From NCBI RefSeq assembly GCF_001278945.1, contig NZ_LGRV01000003.1, positions 1,178,001 to 1,242,000 on the forward strand: a stretch of DNA of 64,000 nt. The letters are read 5' to 3'. Made by a program: the position numbers and the translations under genes. The stretch comes from Lysinibacillus contaminans. Lineage in GTDB: Bacteria > Bacillota > Bacilli > Bacillales_A > Planococcaceae. The notes beneath the pieces are model-generated. The model saw only the letters and a program-made list of their open reading frames with translations. It did not search any database and had not been told where the DNA came from. The stretch's first letter is position 1, and each line of letters starts with the position of its first letter. Shown here piece after piece: positions 40,849 through 50,330 of the stretch.

Positions 40849-42324
40849 TTAGTTTTTATAGGTCGTCAGTGATTTTAACGTCACACTAAGTGCTTGAATA
40901 TGATCCGTCGTAGCAATCATTGTCTCCAGCATATTGTTTTCATCTTCTATAGATTGCAATATGTTTCCTGTCGAGGTTGCATTCTGCTCAGTCATTTGGT
41001 TTAGCTTTTCGATTTGCGTTTGGATTTGCTCAAATTGTCCAATGGCAGTACTTAACTCACCCATACCACGTGTTAAATCTGTATTTGTCTCAGCAAATGA
41101 GTCCTTTAATACATTAAAGAAGGAACTTACGTCATGTAACAGGATCTCACCATGTTGTAATGCTTCGTCCCCTCTTTCCGAACGCTCATATGCTTCAGTA
41201 GATTTTTGAAATAATGTAGCAGTAACAGATGTGATATTCACGGTAATTGCTGCACTTTCTTCTGCTAATTTTCGTACTTCATCAGCTACAACTGCAAAGC
41301 CTTTACCGTGCTCACCAGCTCTTGCTGCTTCAATGGCAGCGTTTAAAGCAAGTAAATTTGTTTGCTGCGCAATATGTTGAATACCCTTCAAAAGACTATC
41401 TACGGTTTGTAAACTTGCCTGTAAATCATGGACTGTCTCAGCAGTGGAATTCATAGCTTGGCTCATGACGGACATTTGCTTCATGACTTCCTGCATTTTT
41501 TCCCATCCTCTTATTACTTCTTCCTGCAATTCATTCGATTTGGACACTGTTTCCTTTGAAATAGAAAAAGTTTCATTCACAAAGTGCACCGACTCTGCCA
41601 TTGTGCCATGTATCAACTGTAAACTCGAAGATTCCTGCTGAATACTCGCCGAAATATCCTCTGTTGCAGTAAGGATTTGTTTGCTTACCCCCGAAATATT
41701 ACGCATCGTCTGGTGAAAATGCGTGACATGTTCATCAAGTGTATAGCTACTTTCTTCTATTTGGTTGAACGTTGTCTGTAATTGATCAAATGAAGTTGAC
41801 ACTTCTTTTTGCTGTGTATCTGCATGGGCAATAAGCTCGTTTCCCCATTTGGCAATTAGGAAAAAGGCAATGATAACACCATTCATTATCGCTAGGAGCG
41901 TAATGAATACGATAATATCATCAAATTGTCCTAAAAGAGATTCGGAATTTACGATATATAAAATAATAAAGCTGGCATCTGTCAAAATACCAAAAAACAC
42001 AATTAATTCCTTTTTAAAATACAAAGCAATCATCGCTATCGTACAAAGAAGAATATAGTGTTTGTTGAGCGAAAAACTATCGAGTAAAAACAATGTAAAA
42101 ACAACGCTCGATGGAATCAATCCGAATATTAAGCCCTTCACATAGGTTTTTATCGGTAAAAAATAATTACCTATAGCAAGTCCAATAACACCTAGTCCAA
42201 TAAAGAGATAGACGATCCCCTTTGAAAGAATCATTGGTCCGCAAATTAGAATAGCTAAAATCGAAATGATAGCTAAATTGACACGGTGTACTTTACATGT
42301 ATCATAACGCAACTTTTTTCCCAT
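40849..42324 (-). CDS. methyl-accepting chemotaxis protein
   Basis: This 491-residue chemoreceptor has several N-terminal membrane helices (residues ~15-165) and no large outer domain. It ends with a cytoplasmic MCP signalling hairpin, [37 protein letters not shown] chose ATG at 42324 because AGGAGGAGAAGG lies just upstream; an upstream in-frame ATG at 42360 has no ribosome site. It resembles the 18558 receptor in layout but is not a close copy. The signal sensed is unknown. Confidence 0.92.
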   Translation of the reverse strand: MGKKLRYDTCKVHRVNLAIISILAILICGPMILSKGIVYLFIGLGVIGLAIGNYFLPIKTYVKGLIFGLIPSSVVFTLFLLDSFSLNKHYILLCTIAMIALYFKKELIVFFGILTDASFIILYIVNSESLLGQFDDIIVFITLLAIMNGVIIAFFLIAKWGNELIAHADTQQKEVSTSFDQLQTTFNQIEESSYTLDEHVTHFHQTMRNISGVSKQILTATEDISASIQQESSSLQLIHGTMAESVHFVNETFSISKETVSKSNELQEEVIRGWEKMQEVMKQMSVMSQAMNSTAETVHDLQASLQTVDSLLKGIQHIAQQTNLLALNAAIEAARAGEHGKGFAVVADEVRKLAEESAAITVNITSVTATLFQKSTEAYERSERGDEALQHGEILLHDVSSFFNVLKDSFAETNTDLTRGMGELSTAIGQFEQIQTQIEKLNQMTEQNATSTGNILQSIEDENNMLETMIATTDHIQALSVTLKSLTTYKN

Positions 42325-42524
42325 ATCCTTCTCCTCCTCTAAAAATGAATAGACATTCATCTTGTATTTCCATTATTATAAAGTAGAACAACTACTTTTT
42401 ATAGATAAATAAAGTAATTTAGAGAATATTTTATCTTTATACAGAAGAAAAGCCCCTCTAAAGATGGTAAGATGAGCGTAATTGATATATTTATTTTTCT
42501 AAATGAAATTATGGAGGTTTTCAC

Positions 42525-43484
42525 GTGGGGAGAGTTCAAAAAATTGCTTCAAATTTTTATTGTATCGATACACATGATTTGAATCGAGACGAGCGCACAA
42601 GTGCTTATGTATTAATCGATGAAAAAGTCGCATTAATTGAAACATCAGCAAGCCCTTCTGTCCCTTATATTATAGAAGGTTTAAAGGAACTAAATATTTC
42701 TTTAGAGGAAATTGATTATTTAATTGTGACACACATTCATCTGGATCACGCAGGTGGAGCTGGTCTTTTTCTACAAAGCTGCCCGAATGCTAAATTTGTC
42801 GTACATCCACGTGGGGCATCACATATGATTGACCCAAGTCGCCTGATCGCTAGTGCGAAATCGATATACGGCCAAACCTTCGATGAATTATTCGACCCAA
42901 TTGTACCAATCGCTGCGGAGCGTGTTATTGAAATTGGCCATGAAGAAGTATTGTCATTAGGAGAGCATCAGCTGACATTTTATCATACAGAGGGACATGC
43001 AAAGCATCATGTTTCAATCCATTATTCAGCGACAAATGGGATGTTTGTTGGAGATACGACAGGTGTGAGGTATCCAGAAATGGAAGGCGAAGCTGTTGAT
43101 TTAATCATTCCTTCTACTTCTCCAAATCAGTACAATCCGGAAACAATGGAAAAATCCATTCAATTTTATGAGAGCATGAATGTAACAGAATTATACTTTG
43201 GGCATTATGGTGCTTATAAAAATCCGAAAGAAGCTTTTCGCCAAGTAAGGTATTGGACACCGTTATTTTTAGCAGAAGGAGAAAAGGCATTAGCAGCTTC
43301 AGACAATTTTGAAGAACAGACGAATCTTTTAGATGAACGGTTAAAAGCGATACTTCATCAATATTTACAAGAGCAAGGTATTGCAGATAATCACCCAGTC
43401 TATCAGACGATTCCCTTTGATACTGTAGTGTCAGCCATGGGAATCCTTGACTATCTTATGAAAGTAAAAAAAGGTAAAGTGTAA
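42525..43484 (+). CDS. MBL-fold metallo-hydrolase
   Basis: This 319-residue hydrolase has the metal site THIHLDHAGG (His70, His72, Asp74, His75) and later ligands HTEGHAKHH, GDTTGV and FGHYG. The length and C-terminal helical part match the glyoxalase II-like/lactonase-like group of unknown substrate. GTG is the start, with ATGGAGG upstream. It is a single gene; its stop codon lies inside the stem of its terminator. Confidence 0.9.
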   Translation: MGRVQKIASNFYCIDTHDLNRDERTSAYVLIDEKVALIETSASPSVPYIIEGLKELNISLEEIDYLIVTHIHLDHAGGAGLFLQSCPNAKFVVHPRGASHMIDPSRLIASAKSIYGQTFDELFDPIVPIAAERVIEIGHEEVLSLGEHQLTFYHTEGHAKHHVSIHYSATNGMFVGDTTGVRYPEMEGEAVDLIIPSTSPNQYNPETMEKSIQFYESMNVTELYFGHYGAYKNPKEAFRQVRYWTPLFLAEGEKALAASDNFEEQTNLLDERLKAILHQYLQEQGIADNHPVYQTIPFDTVVSAMGILDYLMKVKKGKV

Positions 43485-43509
43485 CGTCTTCGTTACGCCT
43501 TACCTTTTT
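43468..43509 (+). terminator. terminator overlapping the MBL gene end
   Basis: AAAAAGGTAA...GTAACG pairs with CGTTAC...TTACCTTTTT. The stem includes the last codons and the stop codon. Confidence 0.85.
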
Positions 43510-43648
43510 CAATACTGAATGATATTATGCTTCATTTTTATTTTTCACAATTTAATAGATGATAAATGAGTTTAAATTCCCTCACTCTAATCATAGTCTA
43601 GAAGATATGTACAATGCTATATTTTAGAAGAGATCTCAAATAGAAAAT

Positions 43649-43673
43649 GGGGTACAAACATAGTTTGCACCCC
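43649..43673 (-). terminator. hairpin downstream of ykuI
   Basis: GGGGT-CAAAC and GTTTG-ACCCC form a tight stem with a three-base loop. The T tail on the minus strand is short, so termination may be weak. Confidence 0.6.
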
Positions 43674-43703
43674 GTGATTTTTGGTATATAGGCGTTTGTA
43701 AAT

Positions 43704-44909
43704 CTATCTAAATATATTATGTTCATATAGGTAATCATACGAAAGATCGACGAATAAAAATTCTAATTCATTAATTGCAATCGAGAATGTGCGCGTAATT
43801 TCCCCTGTTTCAATATCTCGGTATAGTTCTGAAATTTCTCCACTTTGATCATTACGCATTTTAATAATCGTTTGTAAGAAGTACGGACGCCAACTCCAAT
43901 TTTTGTTAATGGCATTCGGTTGTAACTCCCACTGCCCATCCACCCGCATCACGTTTGGTGTTAGCTGGAAGCCATCCTCATTACAAATATATAGACGGAA
44001 GGAGTAACCATCAAGCAAGTGTGCTAAATGCTCTAAGAGTGAAATGTTATCACTAGAAGGTTTGACACGATGCACGATGACCTCTAACTCTTCTTGTAAT
44101 TTCTTCAGCTCAAAATATTGGGCCTCTAACATTTTCTTCTCAGAGGTAATAAATTGCTGACACTCTTGTTTAAAACGTTCTTTTAGTATATCTTTTTCAA
44201 CAAATGATTTTGATGGATTGGCTAAATATGGGCCTTGGTAGAAGCGGCCACCATTTTTCCAAGCAAATTGCAATTGATAAACCGTGCTGATTTCTTCAAA
44301 TAGAAGGTTTGCACCAATTTTATATGCTAAGCTACCAATTGCCGTAATCATATCTGTTTGGGCTGACCAAGAATCATAGTTTAAATCTTGAATATTCACC
44401 TTTAATATATGTGGTGCCAACAAAGCAATATGCTCTAAATGACTTTCCGCACCAACCTCTTGCACTGCAATTTTCACGCCATACGTTGTAAAATAGCGTA
44501 GCGCATGATGTAACTGGTCCATATCTCCTGTATAACGGTGCTCAGAAATAACAAGTACAATTCGATGTAAATCTTCTTCATTAAAATATTGTTGAATAAT
44601 ATCAAATCGGCTTTCACCAAAATCCTGCATCAATAAATTCGGATTACTTGGTATATAAATATCAACATCTGACGCAATCTCATCTATTTTTTCTAGAGTT
44701 GCATGTAAAATTTTACGTTCCATATCCATGCGATATTCTTCTGGAATATCTTCATTATTGACGAAATCTTTTAGATTGATTTGTTGACCATCTAATTGTA
44801 ACTGTCCGGAAATTTCGTATGCAATAACCGTATGTTCATCCGCACTAAATATCGGTTGGAAATACCCTTCCACTTGATCTAAATTCGTTAAAACCTCTAT
44901 AACATCCAT
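43704..44909 (-). CDS. ykuI: YkuI-like EAL-domain protein, degenerate active site
   Basis: This 401-residue protein aligns along its length with B. subtilis YkuI, which has an EAL domain and a PAS-like C-terminal domain. The EAL motif is EIS here (32-34), and the usual Asp-Asp metal pair is Gln-Glu (150-151). Phosphodiesterase activity is therefore unlikely, while c-di-GMP binding may remain. The C-terminal PAS-like region is present (NWSWRPYF, DIETGEITRTFS). ATG at 44909 follows GGGGG; ATG at 44924 overlaps that ribosome site. It probably acts as a c-di-GMP effector. Confidence 0.88.
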   Translation of the reverse strand: MDVIEVLTNLDQVEGYFQPIFSADEHTVIAYEISGQLQLDGQQINLKDFVNNEDIPEEYRMDMERKILHATLEKIDEIASDVDIYIPSNPNLLMQDFGESRFDIIQQYFNEEDLHRIVLVISEHRYTGDMDQLHHALRYFTTYGVKIAVQEVGAESHLEHIALLAPHILKVNIQDLNYDSWSAQTDMITAIGSLAYKIGANLLFEEISTVYQLQFAWKNGGRFYQGPYLANPSKSFVEKDILKERFKQECQQFITSEKKMLEAQYFELKKLQEELEVIVHRVKPSSDNISLLEHLAHLLDGYSFRLYICNEDGFQLTPNVMRVDGQWELQPNAINKNWSWRPYFLQTIIKMRNDQSGEISELYRDIETGEITRTFSIAINELEFLFVDLSYDYLYEHNIFR

Positions 44910-45073
44910 CGTAGAAACCCCCATACCAGAATGACAATGCTGCTATCATTCAAAAATAACGTTACATCCGCCAGTTGACTAAAGCGAAAAAAATGCTCTC
45001 TGACTGTATAATAGTTCGTTTATAGGAATTTCGCAACTTCACATACATACAAATCACAAAATCACAATTATTG

Positions 45074-45970
45074 TTATATAGTAACTAATTCAGCTTCTTT
45101 TTGTTTTAGTGGTGCTAACTCTGGCTGACGTACCCAGCTTAAACCAAGTGTTCCTTCACCAGCATGAACCCCTACACAAGCACTTAATGGAAGGACATAG
45201 AAACTTATGAGTGGATACTCGTTTTCTAAAGCATTTTTCCAAGCAATAGCTCCCTCTTCATTGTTGCAGTGAATGACCGCAACTTCAGGAACGATACTTG
45301 TTTCTAAATCTGTATTTAATAGATTTTGCACATATACTTTTGCTCTTGACGCTGCACGTACTTTTTCTTTCATGACGGGTTTGCCATTTTCAAAAGTTAT
45401 AATTACTTTAATATTTAAAAGGTTGCTTAAAAATGCTTGTGTCCCTGATACACGACCACTTTTATGCAGTTGCGATAAGCTTGCTGGGATAAATGAGAGC
45501 TCACTGTTATCTGCAAGTTCATTAATTCTTTCAACAATGTAGTCAGGTTCATAACCTTCGCGTTCTAACTGCTGACCAATTTCAATCATTTTCATCATCG
45601 GAAATGAGCCAATTTTTGAATCAACTGGATACACTTCAAATTCCGCTTGCTCAGCGGCTGTGAAAGCGCTTTGATATGTGCCCGAAAGATGTTGAGACGT
45701 ATGAATAGCAATTGCACATGTATATCCTTGTTCTTTTAGTGATTTATATAAATCCACAACTTCACCAATAGACGGCTGTGATGTTTTTGGATGTTTTTTA
45801 GCATTTCGTAACTTTTCGTAAAACTCATCATGTGTCATATCAACAGTTTCGCGTAAAGCTCCTTCTTCAAACACAATATTAAGTGGTAAGACGTGAATGT
45901 GATTGTCCTGTATGAATTTTTCATCTAATAATGCTGATGTATCTGTAACCCATGCAATTTTCTTTTCCAT
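45074..45970 (-). CDS. DegV-family fatty-acid-binding protein
   Basis: This 298-residue protein has the two-domain DegV fold that binds a fatty acid and serves fatty acid kinase (FakB-like). Typical segments are VTDTSALL, a TSQPSIGE motif, HTSQHLSGTY and DSKIGSFPMM. ATG at 45970 follows GAAGGGA; an earlier in-frame ATG at 45997 lacks a ribosome site. It may feed external fatty acids into phospholipid synthesis. The kinase gene is not in the window. Confidence 0.92.
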   Translation of the reverse strand: MEKKIAWVTDTSALLDEKFIQDNHIHVLPLNIVFEEGALRETVDMTHDEFYEKLRNAKKHPKTSQPSIGEVVDLYKSLKEQGYTCAIAIHTSQHLSGTYQSAFTAAEQAEFEVYPVDSKIGSFPMMKMIEIGQQLEREGYEPDYIVERINELADNSELSFIPASLSQLHKSGRVSGTQAFLSNLLNIKVIITFENGKPVMKEKVRAASRAKVYVQNLLNTDLETSIVPEVAVIHCNNEEGAIAWKNALENEYPLISFYVLPLSACVGVHAGEGTLGLSWVRQPELAPLKQKEAELVTI

Positions 45971-46178
45971 TCTAATGTAATTCCCTTCATCTATCATAGA
46001 ATATTATTGTTTTTATATAGTTTATGCAACTATACACAGATACGATAATCATGAATAGTGACATTTATCATACTTTAATTATTTTTCTACAATCTTCGAC
46101 ATCATTTCGACAATAATAAAAACAGAAAAATAGCATTCTAAAAGTATACTACTCATACTTTCGGAACACTATTTGCCT
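45971..46178. other. DegV upstream region
   Basis: This AT-rich upstream region of the DegV gene shows no gene or clear operator. Confidence 0.5.
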
Positions 46179-46289
46179 CTATTTTATCATAAAGAAATAA
46201 TAGATACATACAATGACGATTAAAGATAACATGACCAAAATTGTTACACGAATTGGCGAAACATGTTCTATGTGTCGACGTATTACCAT
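46179..46289 (-). CDS. possible 36-residue membrane peptide
   Basis: ATG at 46289 follows GGGAG by nine bases and encodes a basic start (MVIRRHIEHVSPIR) and one hydrophobic helix (VTILVMLSLIVIVCIYYFF). The same frame extends upstream to a GTG at 46358 without a ribosome site (59 residues). It may be a small membrane protein or the tail of a lost gene. Confidence 0.35.
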   Translation of the reverse strand: MVIRRHIEHVSPIRVTILVMLSLIVIVCIYYFFMIK

Positions 46290-46383
46290 CCTTATCGGCT
46301 CCCGTATATTCAGCTTGTATTTTGAGGAATATCCTTTGAAATGAATCCGGTTTTGCACTCAGTTAAGCAGTTCTAAGTGTAAA

Positions 46384-46536
46384 CTATCTGCCTTTAATCC
46401 ACTTATGAAAGTAATCGTCCGCCAGCTTATCTGTTACTTCAAAAGTACATACGCCATTTGGTGTAAGTACTTTTTTGGCATTCGCTTTCATCATTTGATT
46501 AGAACCGAAATATGGACAGCTACCGTTTTTCTTTCC
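46384..46536 (-). pseudogene. C-terminal remnant of an unknown protein
   Basis: A 50-codon open frame ends in a natural-looking tail (CTFEVTDKLADDYFHKWIKGR). It begins after an in-frame TAA at 46537-46539, with no ribosome site or proper start. It reads like the 3' end of a gene whose front is lost. I do not recognise the family. Confidence 0.35.
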
Positions 46537-46550
46537 TTACAAATAAAAAA

Positions 46551-46582
46551 AGATGCTGCACACAAATTCTGTGTACAACATC
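46551..46582 (-). terminator. terminator after DUF423 gene
   Basis: AGATG-TG-CACA pairs with TGTG-CA-CATCT, with a T-rich tail on the minus strand just past the 46589 stop. Confidence 0.75.
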
Positions 46583-46588
46583 TCGAAA

Positions 46589-46963
46589 TTAAACAAATGC
46601 AGAAAATGCAACGAGCACCCAAGCGACAATAAATAATACGCCGCCAATTGGAGTTATTGCGCCAAGCTTTTTAACACCTGTAACAGCAAGGATATATAAG
46701 CTACCTGAGAAGAAAATAATACCTGCAAACATCAAATATCCTGCCCAAGATAGCATACTAGATGTCCCTAATAATACGTCACTCGATAAAATACCGAGTA
46801 TTAATAAGCCAATTGCATGATACATTTGATATTGTACGGCTGTCTCCCAAATGGCTGCAAAGCGTGGTGTAGTGAATTTATCTTTTAATGCATGTGCACC
46901 AAATGCACCTAGCGCAACACCTAGACAAGCCATCATTGCTCCTAATGCTAATAAGATTTGCAT
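46589..46963 (-). CDS. DUF423 membrane protein (YwdK-like)
   Basis: This 124-residue protein has four hydrophobic helices and the family hallmark ALGAFGAHALKDKFT near residue 18. DUF423 proteins are common in bacilli (YwdK) and their function is unknown. It follows the thioesterase gene by 11 bases and probably shares its transcript. Confidence 0.9.
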   Translation of the reverse strand: MQILLALGAMMACLGVALGAFGAHALKDKFTTPRFAAIWETAVQYQMYHAIGLLILGILSSDVLLGTSSMLSWAGYLMFAGIIFFSGSLYILAVTGVKKLGAITPIGGVLFIVAWVLVAFSAFV

Positions 46964-46974
46964 ACTTGTTTCTC

Positions 46975-47400
46975 CTATTTCTGCTCACGAGCAATTTCTT
47001 TATATTTTGCATCCCAAGCTGGATCGATTTTACTCAGTGAAACCGGGCGTAGCGTTTCTTTATGTGCCAAAATATGTACTGACTGTGCAGTGGCAGCGAC
47101 TGTTCCATTTTCATGTAAAATTTCATAGCCATATGTCGTGCGTAAGCGATCATGTTTTTCAACCCATGTGCGCACTGTTGCAACCTGTCCATAATGCATG
47201 GCTGCCTTATAGGAAATAGATAAATCCATAACTGGCGAAACGTAGCCATCTTTTTCTAATGCGGCATATTCAAAACCAGCATCTTTTACTAATTGTGTAC
47301 GTCCAATTTCCATCCAGACGATGTAATTTGCATGATACACAACACCCATTTGATCTGTCTCTGCATAACGAATTTCAATTTGTTTTTCACTTACAAACAT
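46975..47400 (-). CDS. YbgC/4-hydroxybenzoyl-CoA-type thioesterase
   Basis: This 141-residue hot-dog fold thioesterase hydrolyses acyl-CoA. The conserved core IRYAETDQMGVVYHANYIVWMEIGR holds the catalytic Asp (ETDQMG). ATG at 47400 follows GAGGTGAAG. Longer upstream starts (for example 47532) have no ribosome site and add an unlikely N-terminus. It forms an operon with the DUF423 gene. Confidence 0.93.
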   Translation of the reverse strand: MFVSEKQIEIRYAETDQMGVVYHANYIVWMEIGRTQLVKDAGFEYAALEKDGYVSPVMDLSISYKAAMHYGQVATVRTWVEKHDRLRTTYGYEILHENGTVAATAQSVHILAHKETLRPVSLSKIDPAWDAKYKEIAREQK

Positions 47401-47751
47401 TTTCTTCACCTCGAATATTATTATAGCGTAAAAATGTTTAATTGGCGGTATTTTAGATTTTTTAAATGTAATGAACAGGTGTATTACATTCAAATCTTTA
47501 CTGACACAAACATTATTATAGAAGAAATCCACTATTTTATATTATAAAATAGACTACCTCATAATGAGATATTCTTCTAACCAATATTATTCGGCGTTTA
47601 GAAGCCTGCTGAAAAAAGCTAATACCACTTTCACTTCACCACTTATAGTGATGAGAGTTTTCTAACTCTGACGCTTCGCTTTCGCAAACAAAACATATGT
47701 ACGTGCAGCTATGCTTTCGGTACATCAAAACATTTGTGGAATAGAGATAAG
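47401..47751. other. gap between thioesterase and pseudogene
   Basis: Apart from the palindrome at 47465-47490, I see no gene or structured element in these 351 bases. Confidence 0.5.
47465..47490. promoter_or_regulatory. palindrome upstream of thioesterase gene
   Basis: AATGTAAT (47465-47472) and ATTACATT (47483-47490) are exact complements separated by ten bases. They lie 65-90 bases upstream of the thioesterase start. It is a candidate operator; the regulator is unknown. Confidence 0.45.
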
Positions 47752-49287
47752 CTATTTTTCACAAGCCCAGTTGTCACCATCACGGTCATGCTTTTTGTCG
47801 TAAGCTGGATGCGATGATTGAACGCCATTCGGATAATACGCACGCATTTCTGTGCAATTTTCGAATGATGTTGGCGCCCCAGGAATAACATATATGCCTG
47901 AACCTACATCAGGTGTTTGTACAGTGAACGGTTTAGCAGAGATACTGTAGTTATTGCATTAGTAGTGACAGTAATCGTACCAGACTCCGCTGTTGAATAC
48001 ATTTTTGATGCAACTGCTTTTAAATTTGCTACAACTTCTTCATGAGGATGACCGTAGCTATTATCTTGACCATAACTTAATATTGTTGCAGCAGGTTTAA
48101 CTTTTTGTAAAAACGCTAAAGACCTACTTGTATTGGATCCGTGATGTCCCGCTTTTAAAACAGTAGCAGAAACATCATATTTTGATGCGATTTGTGATTC
48201 AATATTTTTATCCGCATCACCAGTTAATAAAAAGGATACTTTATTATAAGTAACTTTTAATACAATAGACGCATCATTGTTATCTGAAGTATTGGCATCT
48301 ACGTGTAATACTTGTGTTTTTAGGTCTTTATCTAAGTCAATGAGGTCACCTGTTGTTGGTTCTGTATAGTTGATGTTTTTATCCAACACAAGTTGTAACA
48401 TTTGAGCATAAGTCTCTGTTGTATGCTCTTTCCCACTGTTGATAAATTCGCCAACAGGAATTGAGTTTAATACCGCTATCAATCCACCGATATGGTCTGC
48501 ATCTGGATGTGTAGCCACCACATAATCTAGCTTCTTAATACCTAGTGATTTTATGTAAGTTACGACATCATTTCCGGCCGATCTTACACCACCATCAATT
48601 AACATTGTTTTACCATTTGGCGTTTGAATCAGAATCGAATCTCCTTGTCCTACATCGATAAAGTGAACTTTAAGTTGATTAGGATTCTCAACGAATTGCA
48701 TGGCTCTGTACATAAATACTGCAAAGTGAACTCGAGAAAGTTTTGCATTTGGTTTATATGTACCATCCGCATATCCCGTGGTGATATTAGCATCTGCAAG
48801 TGCACCTATATACTTATTGAAATCATTGTCAGCATTTACGTCTATAAATGCATTTGTTTCTTTTAGCGTTAGCTTATACGTGTTGGCAAGGATTTTCGCC
48901 ATTTGCCCACGTGTTAATACATTACTAGGATTATATTTTCTATTCGAACCATCTATTATTCCCGCACGGTATAGCGATTGAATATCATTGTAATAAGGAT
49001 GTGAAGTCGGTACGTCACTAAATGTTGTTTTTCCGCGGATGGGTTCAAGTTTGACAGCTCTATTAATCATAACGGCTACTTGCGCTCGCGTAATAGATTG
49101 GCTAGGCTTGAATGTACCATCAGGATAACCATTTATAATTCCTTAATCTACTAGGCTATAAATAGCATTTTTTTTGTTCTAAATCTGTTGGCGCATCACT
49201 AAATATTTTCGTTGCTTGTGCTTGCTGCGGCAATATGAAAGTAATAACTAATATAAATATCGATAGTGCAGATATAATTTTTTTCAT
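47752..49287 (-). pseudogene. broken SLH-MBL-Excalibur surface protein (ComEC-like hydrolase)
   Basis: The original gene started at ATG 49287 with a signal peptide (LVITFILPQQAQA). It then coded three SLH domains, a ComEC-type metallo-beta-lactamase domain (ATHPDADHIGG, LKAGHHGSNTS) and an Excalibur calcium-binding tail (DKKHDRDGDNWACEK). Three lesions are visible. They are a frameshift in a run of eight A (complement of 49168-49175), an in-frame TAA at 49143-49145, and a frameshift at 47938-47942 that looks like a two-base AG/CT duplication. Removing that duplication restores TTVSAKPFTVQTPDVG. The middle 47904-49070 part stays open and could still be translated. Confidence 0.85.
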
Positions 49288-49662
49288 CTAATCTTCACCA
49301 GAGACAATTATACACCAATAAAATTATATTGGTATAACTTTCGACTTATTACACATTACTACCAATACAAAAAATGTATATAGTTACGCGGTTTTGAGGA
49401 GAAGGACAAACATTAGATTAACTTAATACTATAAACTTTCGAACCGACCTCAATCGGCTATTGTGAACACCTAGACATAGATAAGAAAATATCTCTCAAA
49501 CTTTAACATTATATAGCATTTTATTTTCGTAAGATAATTATTCTTATAACAAGCACATTAAAAATAATTAATGTACGCTTTTCATTTATCACAAAACAAA
49601 AATACTCATCCATTCTTTTTAATTCGATGGATGAGTAACTTTACTACTTCTTTTTTTATAGC
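49288..49662. other. non-coding gap with one terminator
   Basis: No gene is seen in these 375 bases. The only element is the minus-strand hairpin at 49603-49637. Confidence 0.5.
49603..49637 (-). terminator. terminator of the 49.7-50.1 kb small-gene transcript
   Basis: TACTCATCCAT and ATGGATGAGTA form a perfect 11-base stem. On the minus strand it is followed by TTTTTGTTTT. Confidence 0.8.
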
Positions 49663-49833
49663 TTAATTAGCATACAATAGCCTTTCGACATTGCCGGGAG
49701 TTGTACATAAATTATGTGTCGATTCGATGCCTGCGAACAACTCGTACTTTTGTTTAACTAGCTGCCGTTGAGATTGAAATAATCCTCCTGGACATTTATT
49801 AATAATCCATAATGATAAATAAACGACTTTCAT
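49663..49833 (-). CDS. possible 56-residue hypothetical protein
   Basis: An open frame from ATG 49833 ends in TAA just before a terminator and follows the 49899 gene. The product has a short hydrophobic start (VVYLSLWIINKCPGG) and a polar rest. Its ribosome site is weak, so it may depend on coupling or may not be real. I do not recognise the family. Confidence 0.4.
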   Translation of the reverse strand: MKVVYLSLWIINKCPGGLFQSQRQLVKQKYELFAGIESTHNLCTTPGNVERLLYAN

Positions 49834-49898
49834 TTTCAAGTGTTCCGTCGTGTAAATATTATTTACTCTATCGGCTCGTATTTCAGCGTCGCGACTTT

Positions 49899-50099
49899 TT
49901 AATGCATTGATTTTAATTGCTGATGTATTTCAGCTAACCTTTTTTTACTACGGTTAATTTCATTAACGTCTTGTTGCTTCATAGCTTGGGCTAATGACGC
50001 TAACTCATAATCCTGCTCTAATAGCAGATCCTCTTTATTCATTTGTAGACTACTTTCATTGTTAAGTTTTTTTGCAGCTGTTTGAAAAAATTCCCACAT
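49899..50099 (-). CDS. small helical hypothetical protein, 66 residues
   Basis: A strong TAGGAGG ribosome site precedes the ATG. The 66-residue protein is strongly charged and likely all-helical, possibly coiled coil (NKEDLLLEQDYELASLAQAM, NRSKKRLAEIHQQLK). I do not recognise the family. It is the first gene of a short transcript ending at the 49603 terminator. Confidence 0.65.
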   Translation of the reverse strand: MWEFFQTAAKKLNNESSLQMNKEDLLLEQDYELASLAQAMKQQDVNEINRSKKRLAEIHQQLKSMH

Positions 50100-50330
50100 T
50101 TTTCATACCTCCTATTATTGAAACAAACTAGTTAATCTTATTATGTATAAATATCATGGTAATAATGCACATTATTTCATTGAACATACTTTATGATAAT
50201 AAATTTAACGCTTCATTTTTTAAGACTAGGATCTGTAATAAAAGCACATCACATAAACATGCATCTCTACATACTCTATATAGAATGTAGCTTTGATGCT
50301 CATTTCACTTTATATAGAAAGGATGTACTG

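Noticed and set aside
46405-46632. 75-codon plus-strand frame
   Set aside because: It is antisense to a gene remnant and a terminator, with no ribosome site.
47709-47891. 60-codon minus-strand frame near 47.8 kb
   Set aside because: It overlaps the Excalibur-coding end of the broken surface gene in a different frame; the Excalibur frame is the meaningful one.
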